Assembly (NCBI GenBank): GCA_963718375.1
Contig: CAVQZD010000005.1
Span: 248,001-312,000 of the forward strand
DNA length: 64,000 bases
Direction of reading: 5' to 3'
DNA from: RBG-16-64-13 sp963718375
GTDB taxonomy: Bacteria; Actinomycetota; Thermoleophilia; RBG-16-64-13
Shown here: in pieces, positions 1 to 9,029 of the stretch
Layout of the letters: every line of letters starts with the position of its first letter
Numbering within the stretch: position 1 is the first letter of the stretch
The notes under the pieces: model-generated
Seen by the model: only the letters and a program-made list of their open reading frames with translations
Told to the model about the DNA's origin: nothing
Database searches by the model: none
Program-made: the position numbers and the translations under genes

Positions 1-666
1 GAGCCTCTTCTGCTCCGCGAACAGCTCATCCTCCTCAGCGACGGAAAGCCCCGCTTCTCCCAGCTCTTTGACTTGGAAGCGGAGTAGCTCGATCTCGCGA
101 AGCCGTGCTTGCTCGTCCTTGAGTCTCTCTTCCAGACGTCTGGCCGCATCGCGCGCCTTGCGGTACGCGTCACGGAACTCACCCAACAGTTCAAGTGTCT
201 CGACCCCTGCCCATCTATCAAGGACCGACAGTTGATACTGAGGCTCCAGGAGCCGTCTGTACTCGTGTTGTCCGGCGAACGACAGTAGCGCGCCGACCGC
301 GGTGCCTATGGTACTCAGGGTGACCGCCGATCCGTTCAAGAAGCAGCGATTTCTCCCCTCCCTGCCGAGCCTTCTGGCAACGATGAAGGGGCCCGGATCC
401 ACACCACCCAGAAGGTCCGAGACTTCCACCGGTATGTCGGCGATGCTTGCCTCGTCCAGCTCAAAGACCGCCTGGATCAAAGCATCTGCCCCTCTGTTAC
501 CGACGAGACCGTCCTCGGCGCGCTCTCCCATGAGCAGTCCGAGCGCCTTTGTGAGGAGCGTCTTGCCGGCCCCTGTCTCTCCGGTCAGAACATTCAGTCC
601 AGGCGCGAATTCGAGCTCCGCGTCCTCTATGAGAACGAAGTTCCTTATCGTCAGACCTGACAGCAC
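1..666 (-). CDS. recN: DNA repair protein RecN, N-terminal part (runs off window)
   Basis: RecN is an SMC-like ATPase that acts early in double-strand break repair. The visible 222 residues read in one open frame to the window edge. They show the N-terminal ATPase half: an early beta strand (LTIRNFVLI), a Walker A loop (GETGAGKT) near residue 30, and the start of the coiled coil (EERLKDEQARLREIELL). The GTG start at 666 follows GAGGGG by six bases. It lies 10 bases after the nadK stop, so it is probably the last or a late gene of the dxs-tlyA-nadK-recN run. No SOS box is visible before it, so SOS control would have to come from further upstream. The C-terminal half is outside the window. Confidence 0.93.
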   Translation of the reverse strand, partial: MLSGLTIRNFVLIEDAELEFAPGLNVLTGETGAGKTLLTKALGLLMGERAEDGLVGNRGADALIQAVFELDEASIADIPVEVSDLLGGVDPGPFIVARRLGREGRNRCFLNGSAVTLSTIGTAVGALLSFAGQHEYRRLLEPQYQLSVLDRWAGVETLELLGEFRDAYRKARDAARRLEERLKDEQARLREIELLRFQVKELGEAGLSVAEEDELFAEQKRL

Positions 667-676
667 TGCTCGCCCC

Positions 677-1531
677 TCACAGAAGCCTATCGCGAAAATG
701 ATGGTAAAGACTGTCGCCCTCCAGCAGGGCTAGCGAGGTCATGCTCGGTATCGTCTGGATGCGCACCACGGAGTCGGGCGGCAATTGCCTGACCCTCTGG
801 CCGTCCACGTCCAGGTAGCAGTCTCGATCACCGTTGATCGTGATCTCAAGGATGTCGCCAGGGCCTGCGACCACAGGTCTCACCCCGACTGCGTGCGGGG
901 CGACCAGGCTGATCACATACGCTTCCACCTCGATCCCCAGCAGAGGCCCACCCGCTGCCAAGCTATATGCTGAGGAACCAGCTGGGGTGCCGACCACCAC
1001 TCCATCACATGAGACTTCGAAGAGGGTTATCCCGTTGATTCGCAGGGCCAGCGAACAAGCCGTTGCCTGATCGCCCTTGCTCACTACAACGTCATTGGTG
1101 GCTCGAAAAGCGGATCCTTGGCAGTGTGCCTCCAGACCCAGTAAGGGGTATTCCCTCATGTCCCCTGCTAGGAGTCGCGCGACCCCCTGTTTCACGTCAT
1201 CCCGGTCCACAGTGGTGAGAAAGCCTACCCTGCCGAGATTGACCCCAGCGACCGGTATCTCGTGGCCGAGGACCATATGAAAGGCCCTGAGCATAGTCCC
1301 ATCTCCGCCCAGGACGATGCAGAGGTCTATCGCCTCTAGACCGGCGTCTGCCTCTAGCGCAGTGACCCCAGCCCCTGTCAGGAGCCCACCGTGCTTGCTG
1401 AATTCGGTGACCGGGGCAATCACCTCCACCCTGTTCACCTGGCAGGTCAGCAGAGTCTCGCGAAGGGCCTGGCCGGCAACCCTCGCGTCGCTGTGGGTCA
1501 CAATGATCACTCTTCCTGCTCTCTGGCCCAT
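677..1531 (-). CDS. nadK: NAD kinase
   Basis: This cytosolic enzyme phosphorylates NAD to NADP using ATP or polyphosphate. The protein is 284 residues, normal for the family. The diagnostic GGDGT motif is at residues 75-79 and the second conserved block (SCDGVVVGTPAGSSAY) follows in the C-terminal NAD-binding domain. The ATG at 1531 directly follows the TAG of tlyA, with GGGGAG inside the end of tlyA serving as ribosome binding site, so the two are probably translationally coupled. Its place between tlyA and recN is a conserved arrangement in Gram-positive bacteria. Confidence 0.96.
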   Translation of the reverse strand: MGQRAGRVIIVTHSDARVAGQALRETLLTCQVNRVEVIAPVTEFSKHGGLLTGAGVTALEADAGLEAIDLCIVLGGDGTMLRAFHMVLGHEIPVAGVNLGRVGFLTTVDRDDVKQGVARLLAGDMREYPLLGLEAHCQGSAFRATNDVVVSKGDQATACSLALRINGITLFEVSCDGVVVGTPAGSSAYSLAAGGPLLGIEVEAYVISLVAPHAVGVRPVVAGPGDILEITINGDRDCYLDVDGQRVRQLPPDSVVRIQTIPSMTSLALLEGDSLYHHFRDRLL

Positions 1532-2356
1532 CTACTCGCTCCCCCGGCGGTCGCATCCGGCTAGCACCCGCTCGCCAACGATCTCCTCCAGCGTACCAAG
1601 AGAGAGACCTTCCTCTCTACCCCGCATTACATGTACGAAGAACTCTATGTTGCCCCCCACCCCTGGCAGGTGAGACCGCGCTACTCCCATCACAGCAAGG
1701 CGCATGTCCGTGACCACGAAGCGGACCACGTCATTCAAGACCTGCTGATGCACGGCGGGGTCCCTGACTATGCCCTTCTTGCCGACCTGTTTCGGCCCTG
1801 CCTCGAACTGTGGCTTCACCAGGATCACACCCTCGAACGACTCGGCCATGCTCTCAGCTACGGCGGTCAGCACCTTACTCACCGATATGAACGAGACATC
1901 CATGGTAACCAAGTCGGGCGCATACGGCAGGTCGCCCTTTTGGAGTAGCCGGGCGTTCACGCCCTCTATCACTGTGACTCGGGAGTCGTTCCTGAGCTTT
2001 GCATCCAGCTGTCCTCGCCCCACGTCCAGGGCGATCACTTGCTCAGCACCCCTTTGCAGAAGGCAGTCCACGAAGCCGCCGGTCGACGCACCCACGTCCA
2101 GGCCCATCCTCCGATGCACATCGATTCCGAAGTCATCGAGCGCTGCCGAGAGCTTCTCTCCAGCCCTCGACACAAAGGGCGGTCTCGCTTTCACCGCGAT
2201 CTCCGCCGTGACGGGTACAGCCGACCCAGCCTTGTCGAGTACACGCCCCTCGACCTTCACAAGCCCCGCCATTATCAGACCGCGGGCCGCGCTGCGCGTG
2301 GTGGCCAGATGGCGATCGACGATCAACTCGTCAAGGCGCTTGCGTTCTACGCCCAT
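1532..2356 (-). CDS. tlyA: TlyA family rRNA 2'-O-methyltransferase
   Basis: TlyA proteins methylate ribose 2'-OH groups in 16S and/or 23S rRNA, the change linked to capreomycin sensitivity in mycobacteria. The 274-residue protein has an N-terminal S4 RNA-binding domain (about residues 5-65) and a FtsJ-type methyltransferase domain. Its SAM loop is DVGASTGGF at 87-95, and later blocks carry VTMDVSFIS and LVKPQFEAG. Lys68 in AGEKL fits the first member of the catalytic K-D-K-E set. It starts at ATG 2356, nine bases after the dxs stop. Hemolysin annotations of this family are historical. Confidence 0.94.
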   Translation of the reverse strand: MGVERKRLDELIVDRHLATTRSAARGLIMAGLVKVEGRVLDKAGSAVPVTAEIAVKARPPFVSRAGEKLSAALDDFGIDVHRRMGLDVGASTGGFVDCLLQRGAEQVIALDVGRGQLDAKLRNDSRVTVIEGVNARLLQKGDLPYAPDLVTMDVSFISVSKVLTAVAESMAESFEGVILVKPQFEAGPKQVGKKGIVRDPAVHQQVLNDVVRFVVTDMRLAVMGVARSHLPGVGGNIEFFVHVMRGREEGLSLGTLEEIVGERVLAGCDRRGSE

Positions 2357-2365
2357 CGGCGCGTA

Positions 2366-4312
2366 TTACACCCGCCTTCTCTCAGGCAGACCGAGGAGAC
2401 ATCTGACGTCCTCCACTATCCCCTCGGCCGTGAGCCCGTGCTCTTTTCTCAGACGTTCAACAGGACCCTGGCCGACGAACCTGTCAGGAAGGCCGATACG
2501 CTTCAACGGCAACCCAACACCGTGGTCGGCCAGGAGCTCCAACACCGCAGACCCGAATCCTCCCGCCATGACGTTGTCCTCTACCGTGATCACGGCTCTG
2601 TGTTTGTCCGCTAGTTCGAGGATCGTGTCCGAATCCATGGGCTTCACACGAGTCACTGCGGCGACCGTAGAGCTGACTCCCTGCGACTCCAGTAACACTG
2701 CAGCCGCCTCCGCAAGGTGGACCTCAGGACCTACTCCCAAGAGCAGTACGTCCTCACCCTCCCGGACGACGTCGACCCAAGGCCCCTGATAGGGCAGTAT
2801 AGGCTTCTGAAGGGGGACTCCCCTACCAGGACACCGCGGGTAGCGGATGACGGACGGCCCCTCATTCTGTAGCGCCGTCGCAACGACCCTCTGAAGCTCT
2901 GCCTCATCCCGGGGAACGTAGATCGTGAGATTCGGTAGCACCCGCAAGAACGATAGGTCGAAGGCCCCGTGGTGGGTAGGGCCGTCGGAGCCCACGAGAC
3001 CTGCCCGGTCTACTGCCAACACTACAGGGAGATTCTGCAAGCACACGTCATGTATTACCTGGTCATACGCCCGTTGCAGGAACGTCGAGTAGATCGCCAC
3101 CACCGGCCGCATCCCAGCAACCGCGAGACCCGCCGCGAACGTGACCGCGTGGGCCTCAGCAATGCCCACGTCAAAGAGGCGTTCCGGCATGTCTCGCCCC
3201 AGCAGATCCAGGCCCGTGCCCCCTGCCATGGCCGCTGTCACGCCGACCACCCGCTCGTCATCCCGTGCTATCTGCAGCACCGCTTCACCGAACGCCTCGG
3301 TGAACGTAGTCGGACCCTCCGGGTCCATGGGTTCTCCTGTGGCTATCGCGAACGCCGGGGTGCCGTGATAGCGTCCTGGCTGCTTCTCCGCCGGCGCGTA
3401 CCCCTTCCCCTTGATTGTCTTGCAGTGAATGAGCACGGGCCCATCGATGGCCAGTGATCTTCGGACCGCGTGCCGCAACTCCTCGATGTCATGACCGTCG
3501 ATGACACCGACGTAGGTGAACCCGAGCTCCTCGAAGAGCATGCCTGGAACGATGGCAGCCTTGATACTATCCTTGATGTGCTGGCCGAATGAGAGCATGT
3601 ATGGGCCGACACCCGGCATCTTCTCGACCCATCGATCTACGTCTCGCCGCAGTCGCGAGAGCGTCGGGTCGGTCCTCAACCTGGAAAGATAGCCGCTCAT
3701 CGCTCCGACGTTCTTCTCGATGGACATGTTGTTGTCATTCAATATGACCAAGACAGGCGTCCGAAGATGCCCAGCGTGATTCAGCGCTTCATAAGCCAAG
3801 CCTCCCGTAAGCGCGCCGTCGCCGATGACAGCCACCGCTCGGCGTCGCAGCCTTGGAGCACGGGAGCCTCTCTCAGCGCTCCCTTCGCTCCGCCCAGCGG
3901 CGAGGCGTTCGGCTTCTATCATGCCAACCGCCGCGCTTATGGAGGTGCTGGCGTGGCCCGTACCGAATGCATCGAACTCGCTCTCGTCACGAGACGGAAA
4001 TCCTGACAACCCACCATATGTGCGTATCGTGGAGAACTCTTCTATCCGCCCTGTCAGCAGCTTATGAGCGTAGGACTGATGACCAACATCCCAAATGATC
4101 GCGTCCTCAGGGGTATTCAGCTCAGCATGCAAAGCGATGGTGAGTTCGACCACCCCGAGGCTAGAACCGAGATGCCCACCGTTGCACGCGACAGTGGTGA
4201 TTATCGCCTCTCGAACCTCTTCCGCCACCTGACGAAGTCCTGCTTCATCGAGGCTCCGCAGGGCTTCAGGAAGTACCAGTGTGTCGACGAGTCGTGTAGC
4301 CTTGTCGCTCAC
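2366..4312 (-). CDS. dxs: 1-deoxy-D-xylulose-5-phosphate synthase
   Basis: DXS condenses pyruvate and glyceraldehyde 3-phosphate using thiamine diphosphate, the first step of the MEP isoprenoid pathway. At 648 residues it is full length. Visible signatures are the N-terminal NGGHLGSSLGVVEL block, the TPP motif GDGALTGG followed by NDNNMSI, and the transketolase pyrimidine-domain stretch DVGIAEAHAVTFAAGLA. A basic insertion of roughly ten residues (near SEGSAERGSRAPRLRR) precedes the TPP motif and is unusual. The start overlaps the nusB stop by four bases, so the genes are coupled. Other MEP genes are not in the window. Confidence 0.96.
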   Translation of the reverse strand: MSDKATRLVDTLVLPEALRSLDEAGLRQVAEEVREAIITTVACNGGHLGSSLGVVELTIALHAELNTPEDAIIWDVGHQSYAHKLLTGRIEEFSTIRTYGGLSGFPSRDESEFDAFGTGHASTSISAAVGMIEAERLAAGRSEGSAERGSRAPRLRRRAVAVIGDGALTGGLAYEALNHAGHLRTPVLVILNDNNMSIEKNVGAMSGYLSRLRTDPTLSRLRRDVDRWVEKMPGVGPYMLSFGQHIKDSIKAAIVPGMLFEELGFTYVGVIDGHDIEELRHAVRRSLAIDGPVLIHCKTIKGKGYAPAEKQPGRYHGTPAFAIATGEPMDPEGPTTFTEAFGEAVLQIARDDERVVGVTAAMAGGTGLDLLGRDMPERLFDVGIAEAHAVTFAAGLAVAGMRPVVAIYSTFLQRAYDQVIHDVCLQNLPVVLAVDRAGLVGSDGPTHHGAFDLSFLRVLPNLTIYVPRDEAELQRVVATALQNEGPSVIRYPRCPGRGVPLQKPILPYQGPWVDVVREGEDVLLLGVGPEVHLAEAAAVLLESQGVSSTVAAVTRVKPMDSDTILELADKHRAVITVEDNVMAGGFGSAVLELLADHGVGLPLKRIGLPDRFVGQGPVERLRKEHGLTAEGIVEDVRCLLGLPERRRV

Positions 4313-4743
4313 TCCGCCACCTCGTTGGGCGCTTCAGCCACAGGTTCCGCGGTACGCGCTTCCACAGCAACATTCCCCAATACGCCGTTGACTAACGCCC
4401 CCGCCTCCGTGGAACAGAAGCGTTTGGCTAGAGTGACAGCCTCGTTGACTATGACGGCCACAGGGACGTCATTCTCATTCAGCAACTCATACACGGCTAC
4501 CCGCAGGATCGCCCTTTCCAGGACACCCAACCGGTCGAGACTCCATCCGCTGAGGTGTTCACTAAGTAGGCTATCGATCTTGGGCTCGGCCTCTACAACG
4601 CCTCTGACGAGCCGCGCTGCGTACTCGTCCAACTCCCCCTGGGGACCGCGGTCCAAGGCCTCCTGAGTACCCAAGTCGAGCAAGTCCTGCTGGTAGAGCA
4701 TGAAGACAGCCTTACGGCGCGCGGCTCTGCGACCCGCAGACAC
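4309..4743 (-). CDS. nusB: Transcription antitermination factor NusB
   Basis: NusB binds boxA RNA with NusE (S10) and helps RNA polymerase read through the rRNA operons. The 144-residue all-helical protein has the usual start (SAGRRAARRKAVFMLYQ) and the core AILRVAVYELL followed by VIVNEAVTLAKRF and the VNGVLG motif. The last 15 residues (from about ARTAEPVAEA) are an acidic, Ala/Pro-rich tail beyond the normal end of the family. It overlaps dxs by four bases and lies 11 bases after the Asp23 gene. The rrn leader in this window carries a boxA-like sequence that would be its target. Confidence 0.95.
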   Translation of the reverse strand: MSAGRRAARRKAVFMLYQQDLLDLGTQEALDRGPQGELDEYAARLVRGVVEAEPKIDSLLSEHLSGWSLDRLGVLERAILRVAVYELLNENDVPVAVIVNEAVTLAKRFCSTEAGALVNGVLGNVAVEARTAEPVAEAPNEVAE

Positions 4744-4754
4744 TGGGCCGACGC

Positions 4755-5057
4755 TCAGGATCCTGCAGCGAAGACGCCGCTGACAACAACATCCACGCTG
4801 CTGACAGCAAGCCCGGTCATCGGTCCCAACGACTCTGCGATCTTCCCTCTCACTTCAGAAGCAACTTCCGGCAGGTTCTCGCCCACACGCGCGTCTACGT
4901 GGACGACGACCCGGCACGAGTCGTTCTCCACGGAGACCTCCACAGGTCCTGAGCGTACAAGGGACAAGCCCCCATGGAGCCGATACCGATTCTCGCCGGC
5001 CACTGACCCCCGAACGATGTCCTCGAGCACAGACGTCGCTATCAGATACTCACTCAT
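4755..5057 (-). CDS. Asp23/Gls24 family protein
   Basis: This 100-residue protein belongs to the Asp23/Gls24 (DUF322) family, small cytosolic or membrane-associated proteins often encoded between efp and nusB in Gram-positive bacteria. The start (YLIATSVLEDIVRGSV) and the central VSVENDSCRVVVHVDARVG strand region fit the family. The usual length is 110-150, so this is a compact member. It sits 29 bases after efp and 11 bases before nusB, presumably on one transcript. The molecular role is not known; alkaline or envelope stress links come from other species. Confidence 0.85.
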   Translation of the reverse strand: MSEYLIATSVLEDIVRGSVAGENRYRLHGGLSLVRSGPVEVSVENDSCRVVVHVDARVGENLPEVASEVRGKIAESLGPMTGLAVSSVDVVVSGVFAAGS

Positions 5058-5086
5058 ACTGATCTTCCAGTCTTTCGCAGAGTCGC

Positions 5087-5644
5087 CTAGGCCCGCGTAG
5101 AGTATTCGTGCGTCCTCGTGTCGATGCGCACGACGTCTTCAGGCTCTATGAACAAGGGCACTTGGACGACCGCCCCGGTCTCCAGAGTCGCCTCCTTCGA
5201 ACCCCCCGACACCGTATTTCCTCTAACCCCCGCTGCTGTGTCCACCACTTTCAGGTCTACAAAGGTGGGCAGTTCTACATCAAACGGTCGATCATCGATA
5301 TAGACTACCTCCACCTCCATGTTCACAGTCATGAGATCCAAGCGCCCCTCCAGAAGGGTCTTTGGCAGGCCAAGCTGCTCAAATGACTCCTGGTCCATCA
5401 GAATGACCTGCTCAGGTTCGTCGTACAAGTAGGTCATGGCCCGATTCTCAGTACGAAGTTGTTCGAACTTCTCCTCCGGCCTGAAGGTCCTGTCAACGAG
5501 AGCTCCAGTTGCCACATTGCGCAACTTGGTGCGCACAAAAGCACCGCCCTTGCCTGGCTTCACATGCTGAAACTCAGCGATGCGGTATATCTCGTTCTCA
5601 TATCTAACGGTCATGCCGACCTTGAACTGGTTCGTAGATATCAC
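5087..5644 (-). CDS. efp: Translation elongation factor P
   Basis: EF-P binds between the P and E sites of ribosomes stalled on polyproline and promotes peptide bond formation. The 185 residues comprise the KOW-like domain I and two OB domains. The tip loop reads KPGKGGAF, so the residue that is modified in other species is Lys32. The C-terminal signature is replaced by EPEDVVRIDTRTHEY, close to the family form. It starts at GTG 5644 with GGAGG nine bases upstream. The 95 bases between it and aroQ hold no clear sigma-70 promoter that I could identify, although this is where transcription of the efp block probably starts. Confidence 0.96.
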   Translation of the reverse strand: MISTNQFKVGMTVRYENEIYRIAEFQHVKPGKGGAFVRTKLRNVATGALVDRTFRPEEKFEQLRTENRAMTYLYDEPEQVILMDQESFEQLGLPKTLLEGRLDLMTVNMEVEVVYIDDRPFDVELPTFVDLKVVDTAAGVRGNTVSGGSKEATLETGAVVQVPLFIEPEDVVRIDTRTHEYSTRA

Positions 5645-5739
5645 TCAGTAGGCCTCCACCGCTTGTCACCGTACTCGGCCCATACGCCCATTACTCGCCG
5701 AGACTGAATTCTACTACACCAATCCGCCGAGGGCGGTGT

Positions 5740-6198
5740 TTAGCCCCCGTCTCTTGCGCGTGAGAGCTGCGCCAACCTAGTGACTGCTTCTACATATCCT
5801 GCCGGGCCTTTGCCACTCACGACGAACGACACCACCGGCCGGATGACCGAATGCTGACGCCACTCCTCCCTGGTTGATACGTCAGAGAGGTGCACCTCAG
5901 CCACGGGACACTGTACGAGCTCAAGGGCGTCGCGGATCGCGTAACTGTAGTGGGTCCACGCACCTGGGTTCACGATCAGAGCGGCTTCTCGGCGATGCTT
6001 GTGGAGAAGTTCTATGTATGAACCCTCGTGGTTCGTGTGCAGACAAAGGCAATGCCAGCCTAGACTGCTTGCCTCGGCACTGATCAGGCCTTCGAGCTCG
6101 CGGAGAGTCAGCGCACCATAATGCTCATGCGGGCGCTCGCCCAGCATATCCAGGTTCGCCCCATGCAGCACGACCAATCGACCGGTCTGCTCACTCAC
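5740..6198 (-). CDS. aroQ: 3-dehydroquinate dehydratase, type II
   Basis: This shikimate pathway enzyme converts 3-dehydroquinate to 3-dehydroshikimate and normally forms a dodecamer. The 152-residue protein shows the type II signatures: HGANLDMLGERPHEHYG with the catalytic Tyr27, NHEGSYIELLHKH, NPGAWTHYSYAIRDAL and EVHLSDVSTREEW. Its start overlaps the aroKB stop by four bases. The order aroC-aroKB-aroQ gives chorismate synthase, shikimate kinase, dehydroquinate synthase and dehydratase; aroE and aroA are not in the window. The conserved first motif has GANLDMLG in place of the commoner GPNLNLLG, which should not change activity. Confidence 0.94.
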   Translation of the reverse strand: MSEQTGRLVVLHGANLDMLGERPHEHYGALTLRELEGLISAEASSLGWHCLCLHTNHEGSYIELLHKHRREAALIVNPGAWTHYSYAIRDALELVQCPVAEVHLSDVSTREEWRQHSVIRPVVSFVVSGKGPAGYVEAVTRLAQLSRARDGG

Positions 6199-7802
6199 GC
6201 CGCGATCACCCCCAGGGCCCGCTCGAATGCGTCGCTTGGTAAGTCAATACCCCATACCGGCTCACCGATACTCCTCAGTCCGACGAAACCACTCGAACCT
6301 GCCGAAGCCTTCTTGTCATGCGCCGCGGCCGCAATGATCTCACTCACAGTCGGCAACTCTAAGGTGGTATCCAGCCCCAGTGAGCTCAACAAGGCCTTTG
6401 TCCGCCCTCGCACGATAGCGTCGAGGCCCAGGGCTTCCTCACTGACTGCCAAGGAGACAAGAAGACCTAGTGCGACTGCCTGCCCGTGATTCAGCGTTCC
6501 GTACCCTAGCACCGTCTCAAGAGCATGCGCTGTCGTATGTCCCAAGTTGAGGGAGGCACGCTTGCCCGACTCTCGCTCATCCCCTTCGACGACCGAGGCT
6601 TTCAGCCAGACATTTCGTTTGATCAGAGCACTCAGGACCGCGCTGTCTCTGGCCCTGACCTGTGTGACCGTCTGCTCAAGTGCCTCAAGCTCCTCAGGCG
6701 ATGAAAGCAGCGCGTGTTTCACTACCTCGCCGAGCGCGCCCGTGAATTCTTCTTCGGGAAGGGTCCGCAACATCCCCGGGTCTATCACGACCAATTCCGG
6801 CTGGTGAAAAGCGCCAACCAGGTTCTTCGCCACGCTCAGATTGACTGCCGTCTTTCCACCGACGCTCGAGTCCACTTGAGAGAGCAAGCTTGTCGGAACC
6901 TGCCACAGTCGAATGCCTCGGTGGTAGGTTGCCGCCGCAAACCCGGCAAGGTCTCCTACCACACCGCCCCCAAGCGCCACCACGATGTCCTCGCGCCGTG
7001 CATTGCGGCCGGCCAGCCACTCCCAGCAGCGCTCGAGAACCGCCACGCTCTTGCTGTGTTCACCGGCTTCGATCACATGAACATCCTCGCCATCTGCACC
7101 CAAGGCTTGACAGACCTCCGCGCCCCAAGCCGTCACCACGTTAGAGTCTGTGACCACATGCAGAGTCGCGCCCACATCCGCGGCCTTAGAAGCCCAGGTC
7201 CGCAGTTGCTCCACCGCCCCCGGTCCGCCCACTATCAGCGATGGACGTCCTGTGGCTGCAATGCGCCTTATCCAGAGAGACTTATCTGCCACTGCGCCCG
7301 TTCTCACCAGTTGCACAAGATCGTCGACGATCTCTTTGACCTTTCGATTGTCGGTCGGCATGACCCAGTCTGCCGCCTCTTCATAGCCACTCCGACGACG
7401 GTCATACAGCTGGTGAAAGGCCCTTTTGTCCTGCGCCAGAGGCCTTTCGGAACCAGCGACCCTATCCCACGCCTTCTCTCCGGATACGTCCAGCAGTACT
7501 ACTGTGCCATGCTCTTTTAGCTGCCTACGGCTGTCGGCGGACTCCAGTGCCCCGCCACCGAGAGATAGGACGGTATCCTGGCCGGTCGTCTCTGTGAGGA
7601 CTCTCCGCAGAACGGTCGCCTCTTCTGCCCGAAACGCAGTCTCTCCCCCGGAGCGAAACGAGTCCGCGATACGCACACCCAAAGACCGCTCGATCTCACG
7701 GTCAAGCTCCACGAAGGACCAGCCCAACCTCTGTGCGAGGGTACGACCGACAGACGACTTACCAGCTCCCATGAACCCTGCCAGGGCTATGAGCGACGCC
7801 AA
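6195..7802 (-). CDS. aroKB: Fused shikimate kinase / 3-dehydroquinate synthase
   Basis: One 535-residue frame joins two shikimate pathway enzymes. Residues 1 to about 170 are shikimate kinase, with the Walker A loop GAGKSS at 12-17, the GGGA motif (LSLGGGALES) and the lid ERPLAQD. From about 185 the protein is 3-dehydroquinate synthase, with GGGVVGDLAGFAAATYHRG, PTSLLSQVDSSVGGKTAVN and the zinc-ligand region LNLGHTTAHALE. The start is TTG at 7802, preceded by GGAGGAGAAGGGG, and overlaps the aroC end by 16 bases. Fusion of non-consecutive pathway steps occurs in some Actinomycetota. No linker damage or frameshift is visible, so both halves look functional. Confidence 0.95.
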   Translation of the reverse strand: MASLIALAGFMGAGKSSVGRTLAQRLGWSFVELDREIERSLGVRIADSFRSGGETAFRAEEATVLRRVLTETTGQDTVLSLGGGALESADSRRQLKEHGTVVLLDVSGEKAWDRVAGSERPLAQDKRAFHQLYDRRRSGYEEAADWVMPTDNRKVKEIVDDLVQLVRTGAVADKSLWIRRIAATGRPSLIVGGPGAVEQLRTWASKAADVGATLHVVTDSNVVTAWGAEVCQALGADGEDVHVIEAGEHSKSVAVLERCWEWLAGRNARREDIVVALGGGVVGDLAGFAAATYHRGIRLWQVPTSLLSQVDSSVGGKTAVNLSVAKNLVGAFHQPELVVIDPGMLRTLPEEEFTGALGEVVKHALLSSPEELEALEQTVTQVRARDSAVLSALIKRNVWLKASVVEGDERESGKRASLNLGHTTAHALETVLGYGTLNHGQAVALGLLVSLAVSEEALGLDAIVRGRTKALLSSLGLDTTLELPTVSEIIAAAAHDKKASAGSSGFVGLRSIGEPVWGIDLPSDAFERALGVIAA

Positions 7803-9001
7803 AGCCCCTTCTCCTCCAGATGGGCCGCGTTGCTACTGACTCTGGCCGTGAGCTCCTGCATGCTGTCACCACCGAACTTCTCCAAGTGAGCGGCCGCTAG
7901 AACGAGGGCCACCATGGCCTCGGCCACGACCCCAGCAGCCGGCACCGCCGTGACGTCGCTTCTTTCAACATGCGCGGCTGCGGGCCGCATCTCGACGAGG
8001 TCAACTGATGAGAGTGGGGATATCAACGTGGGGATCGGTTTCATAGCTGCCCTTAGAATCACCGGCATCCCGTTGGTCATGCCACCTTCGATGCCGCCGG
8101 CCCGATTGCTCGACCGGCTCACATATTGCTTTCCCTCTACCACCATCACACTGAACTCATCGTGCACTTGCGATCCAGGAAGCGAAGAGCCCTCAAACGC
8201 GGACCCCACCTCTGCACCTTTGATCGCGGGGATGCTACCAAGCGCGCCCAGAAGTCTGCCGTCAAGCCTGCTGCCAAGAGACGTGTGATCGCCTAGGCCC
8301 GGGCAGATACCCCACGCCCAGACTTCAAAGACGCCGCCCAGCGACTCCCCAGCCGCCCTCGCAACGTCTATTGCCTCGCACATCTCCGCACTGCTCCGGG
8401 CACTGTCGCAACCTACCGGCGAGTCCTCAGCCGCCTGCCAGTCGACGCTCTCCGGCTTGCGAAAGTCCGCGGCCGCCGCGCTCGACACGACCTGACCGAT
8501 AGAGACGACTCGCGATCTGACACAGATTCCCAGCTCTTCGAGGAGACGCTTGCATACTGCCCCACCCGCCACTCGAGCCACTGTCTCGCGAGCGCTGGCC
8601 CTCTCCAGGACCGGACGGATATCGGAGAAACCATACTTGACCATCCCGGCAAAGTCCGCGTGTCCCGGTCGCGGTACCGCACTGCTCTGAGCAGCGCGCG
8701 GACCTTCCAGCGAAGGCGGGGCGGCGCCCATAGTGGCTAGCCAGTTCTCATGGTCCTTGTTCGCGACAATCATGGCGATGGGGCTGCCGATCGTCTCGCC
8801 CAAACGCACACCTGAAGCGAACTCACACTGGTCGGTCTCGATCGCCATGCGACCCCCGCGTCCGTACCCTTTCTGACGCCGCGCCAGTTCAGCATCGACC
8901 GACGCCGTGGTAAGGGCCAATCCGGCAGGGACGCCCTCGAGAATACAGACTTCACAGGGGCCATGCGACTCGCCAGCGGTGGTCAGATTCAGTTGACTCA
9001 C
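7787..9001 (-). CDS. aroC: Chorismate synthase
   Basis: AroC converts EPSP to chorismate using reduced FMN. The chosen GTG start at 9001 has AAGGGG six bases upstream and gives 404 residues beginning SQLNLTTAGESHG, the conserved FMN and phosphate contact. Further signatures are RQKGYGRGGRMAIE, the RPGHADFAGMVKYG block, SSNRAGGIEGGMTNG and RSDVTAVPAAGVVAEAM. The N-terminal extension upstream of 9001 has no family match and was left out. The gene begins 29 bases after the PilP-like gene, so it may be read from the pilus operon. Confidence 0.96.
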   Translation of the reverse strand: MSQLNLTTAGESHGPCEVCILEGVPAGLALTTASVDAELARRQKGYGRGGRMAIETDQCEFASGVRLGETIGSPIAMIVANKDHENWLATMGAAPPSLEGPRAAQSSAVPRPGHADFAGMVKYGFSDIRPVLERASARETVARVAGGAVCKRLLEELGICVRSRVVSIGQVVSSAAAADFRKPESVDWQAAEDSPVGCDSARSSAEMCEAIDVARAAGESLGGVFEVWAWGICPGLGDHTSLGSRLDGRLLGALGSIPAIKGAEVGSAFEGSSLPGSQVHDEFSVMVVEGKQYVSRSSNRAGGIEGGMTNGMPVILRAAMKPIPTLISPLSSVDLVEMRPAAAHVERSDVTAVPAAGVVAEAMVALVLAAAHLEKFGGDSMQELTARVSSNAAHLEEKGLWRRS

Positions 9002-9029
9002 TGACTGCCCCTTGGACTGAGATGTACAG

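Noticed and set aside
1..666. SOS control of recN
   Set aside because: No GAAC-N4-GTTC box lies near the recN start; the gene sits inside an operon with nadK.
5645..5739. Promoter and terminator between aroQ and efp
   Set aside because: A TAGAAT hexamer and a CCGCC/GGCGG hairpin are present, but there is no acceptable -35 and no T run, so neither was listed.
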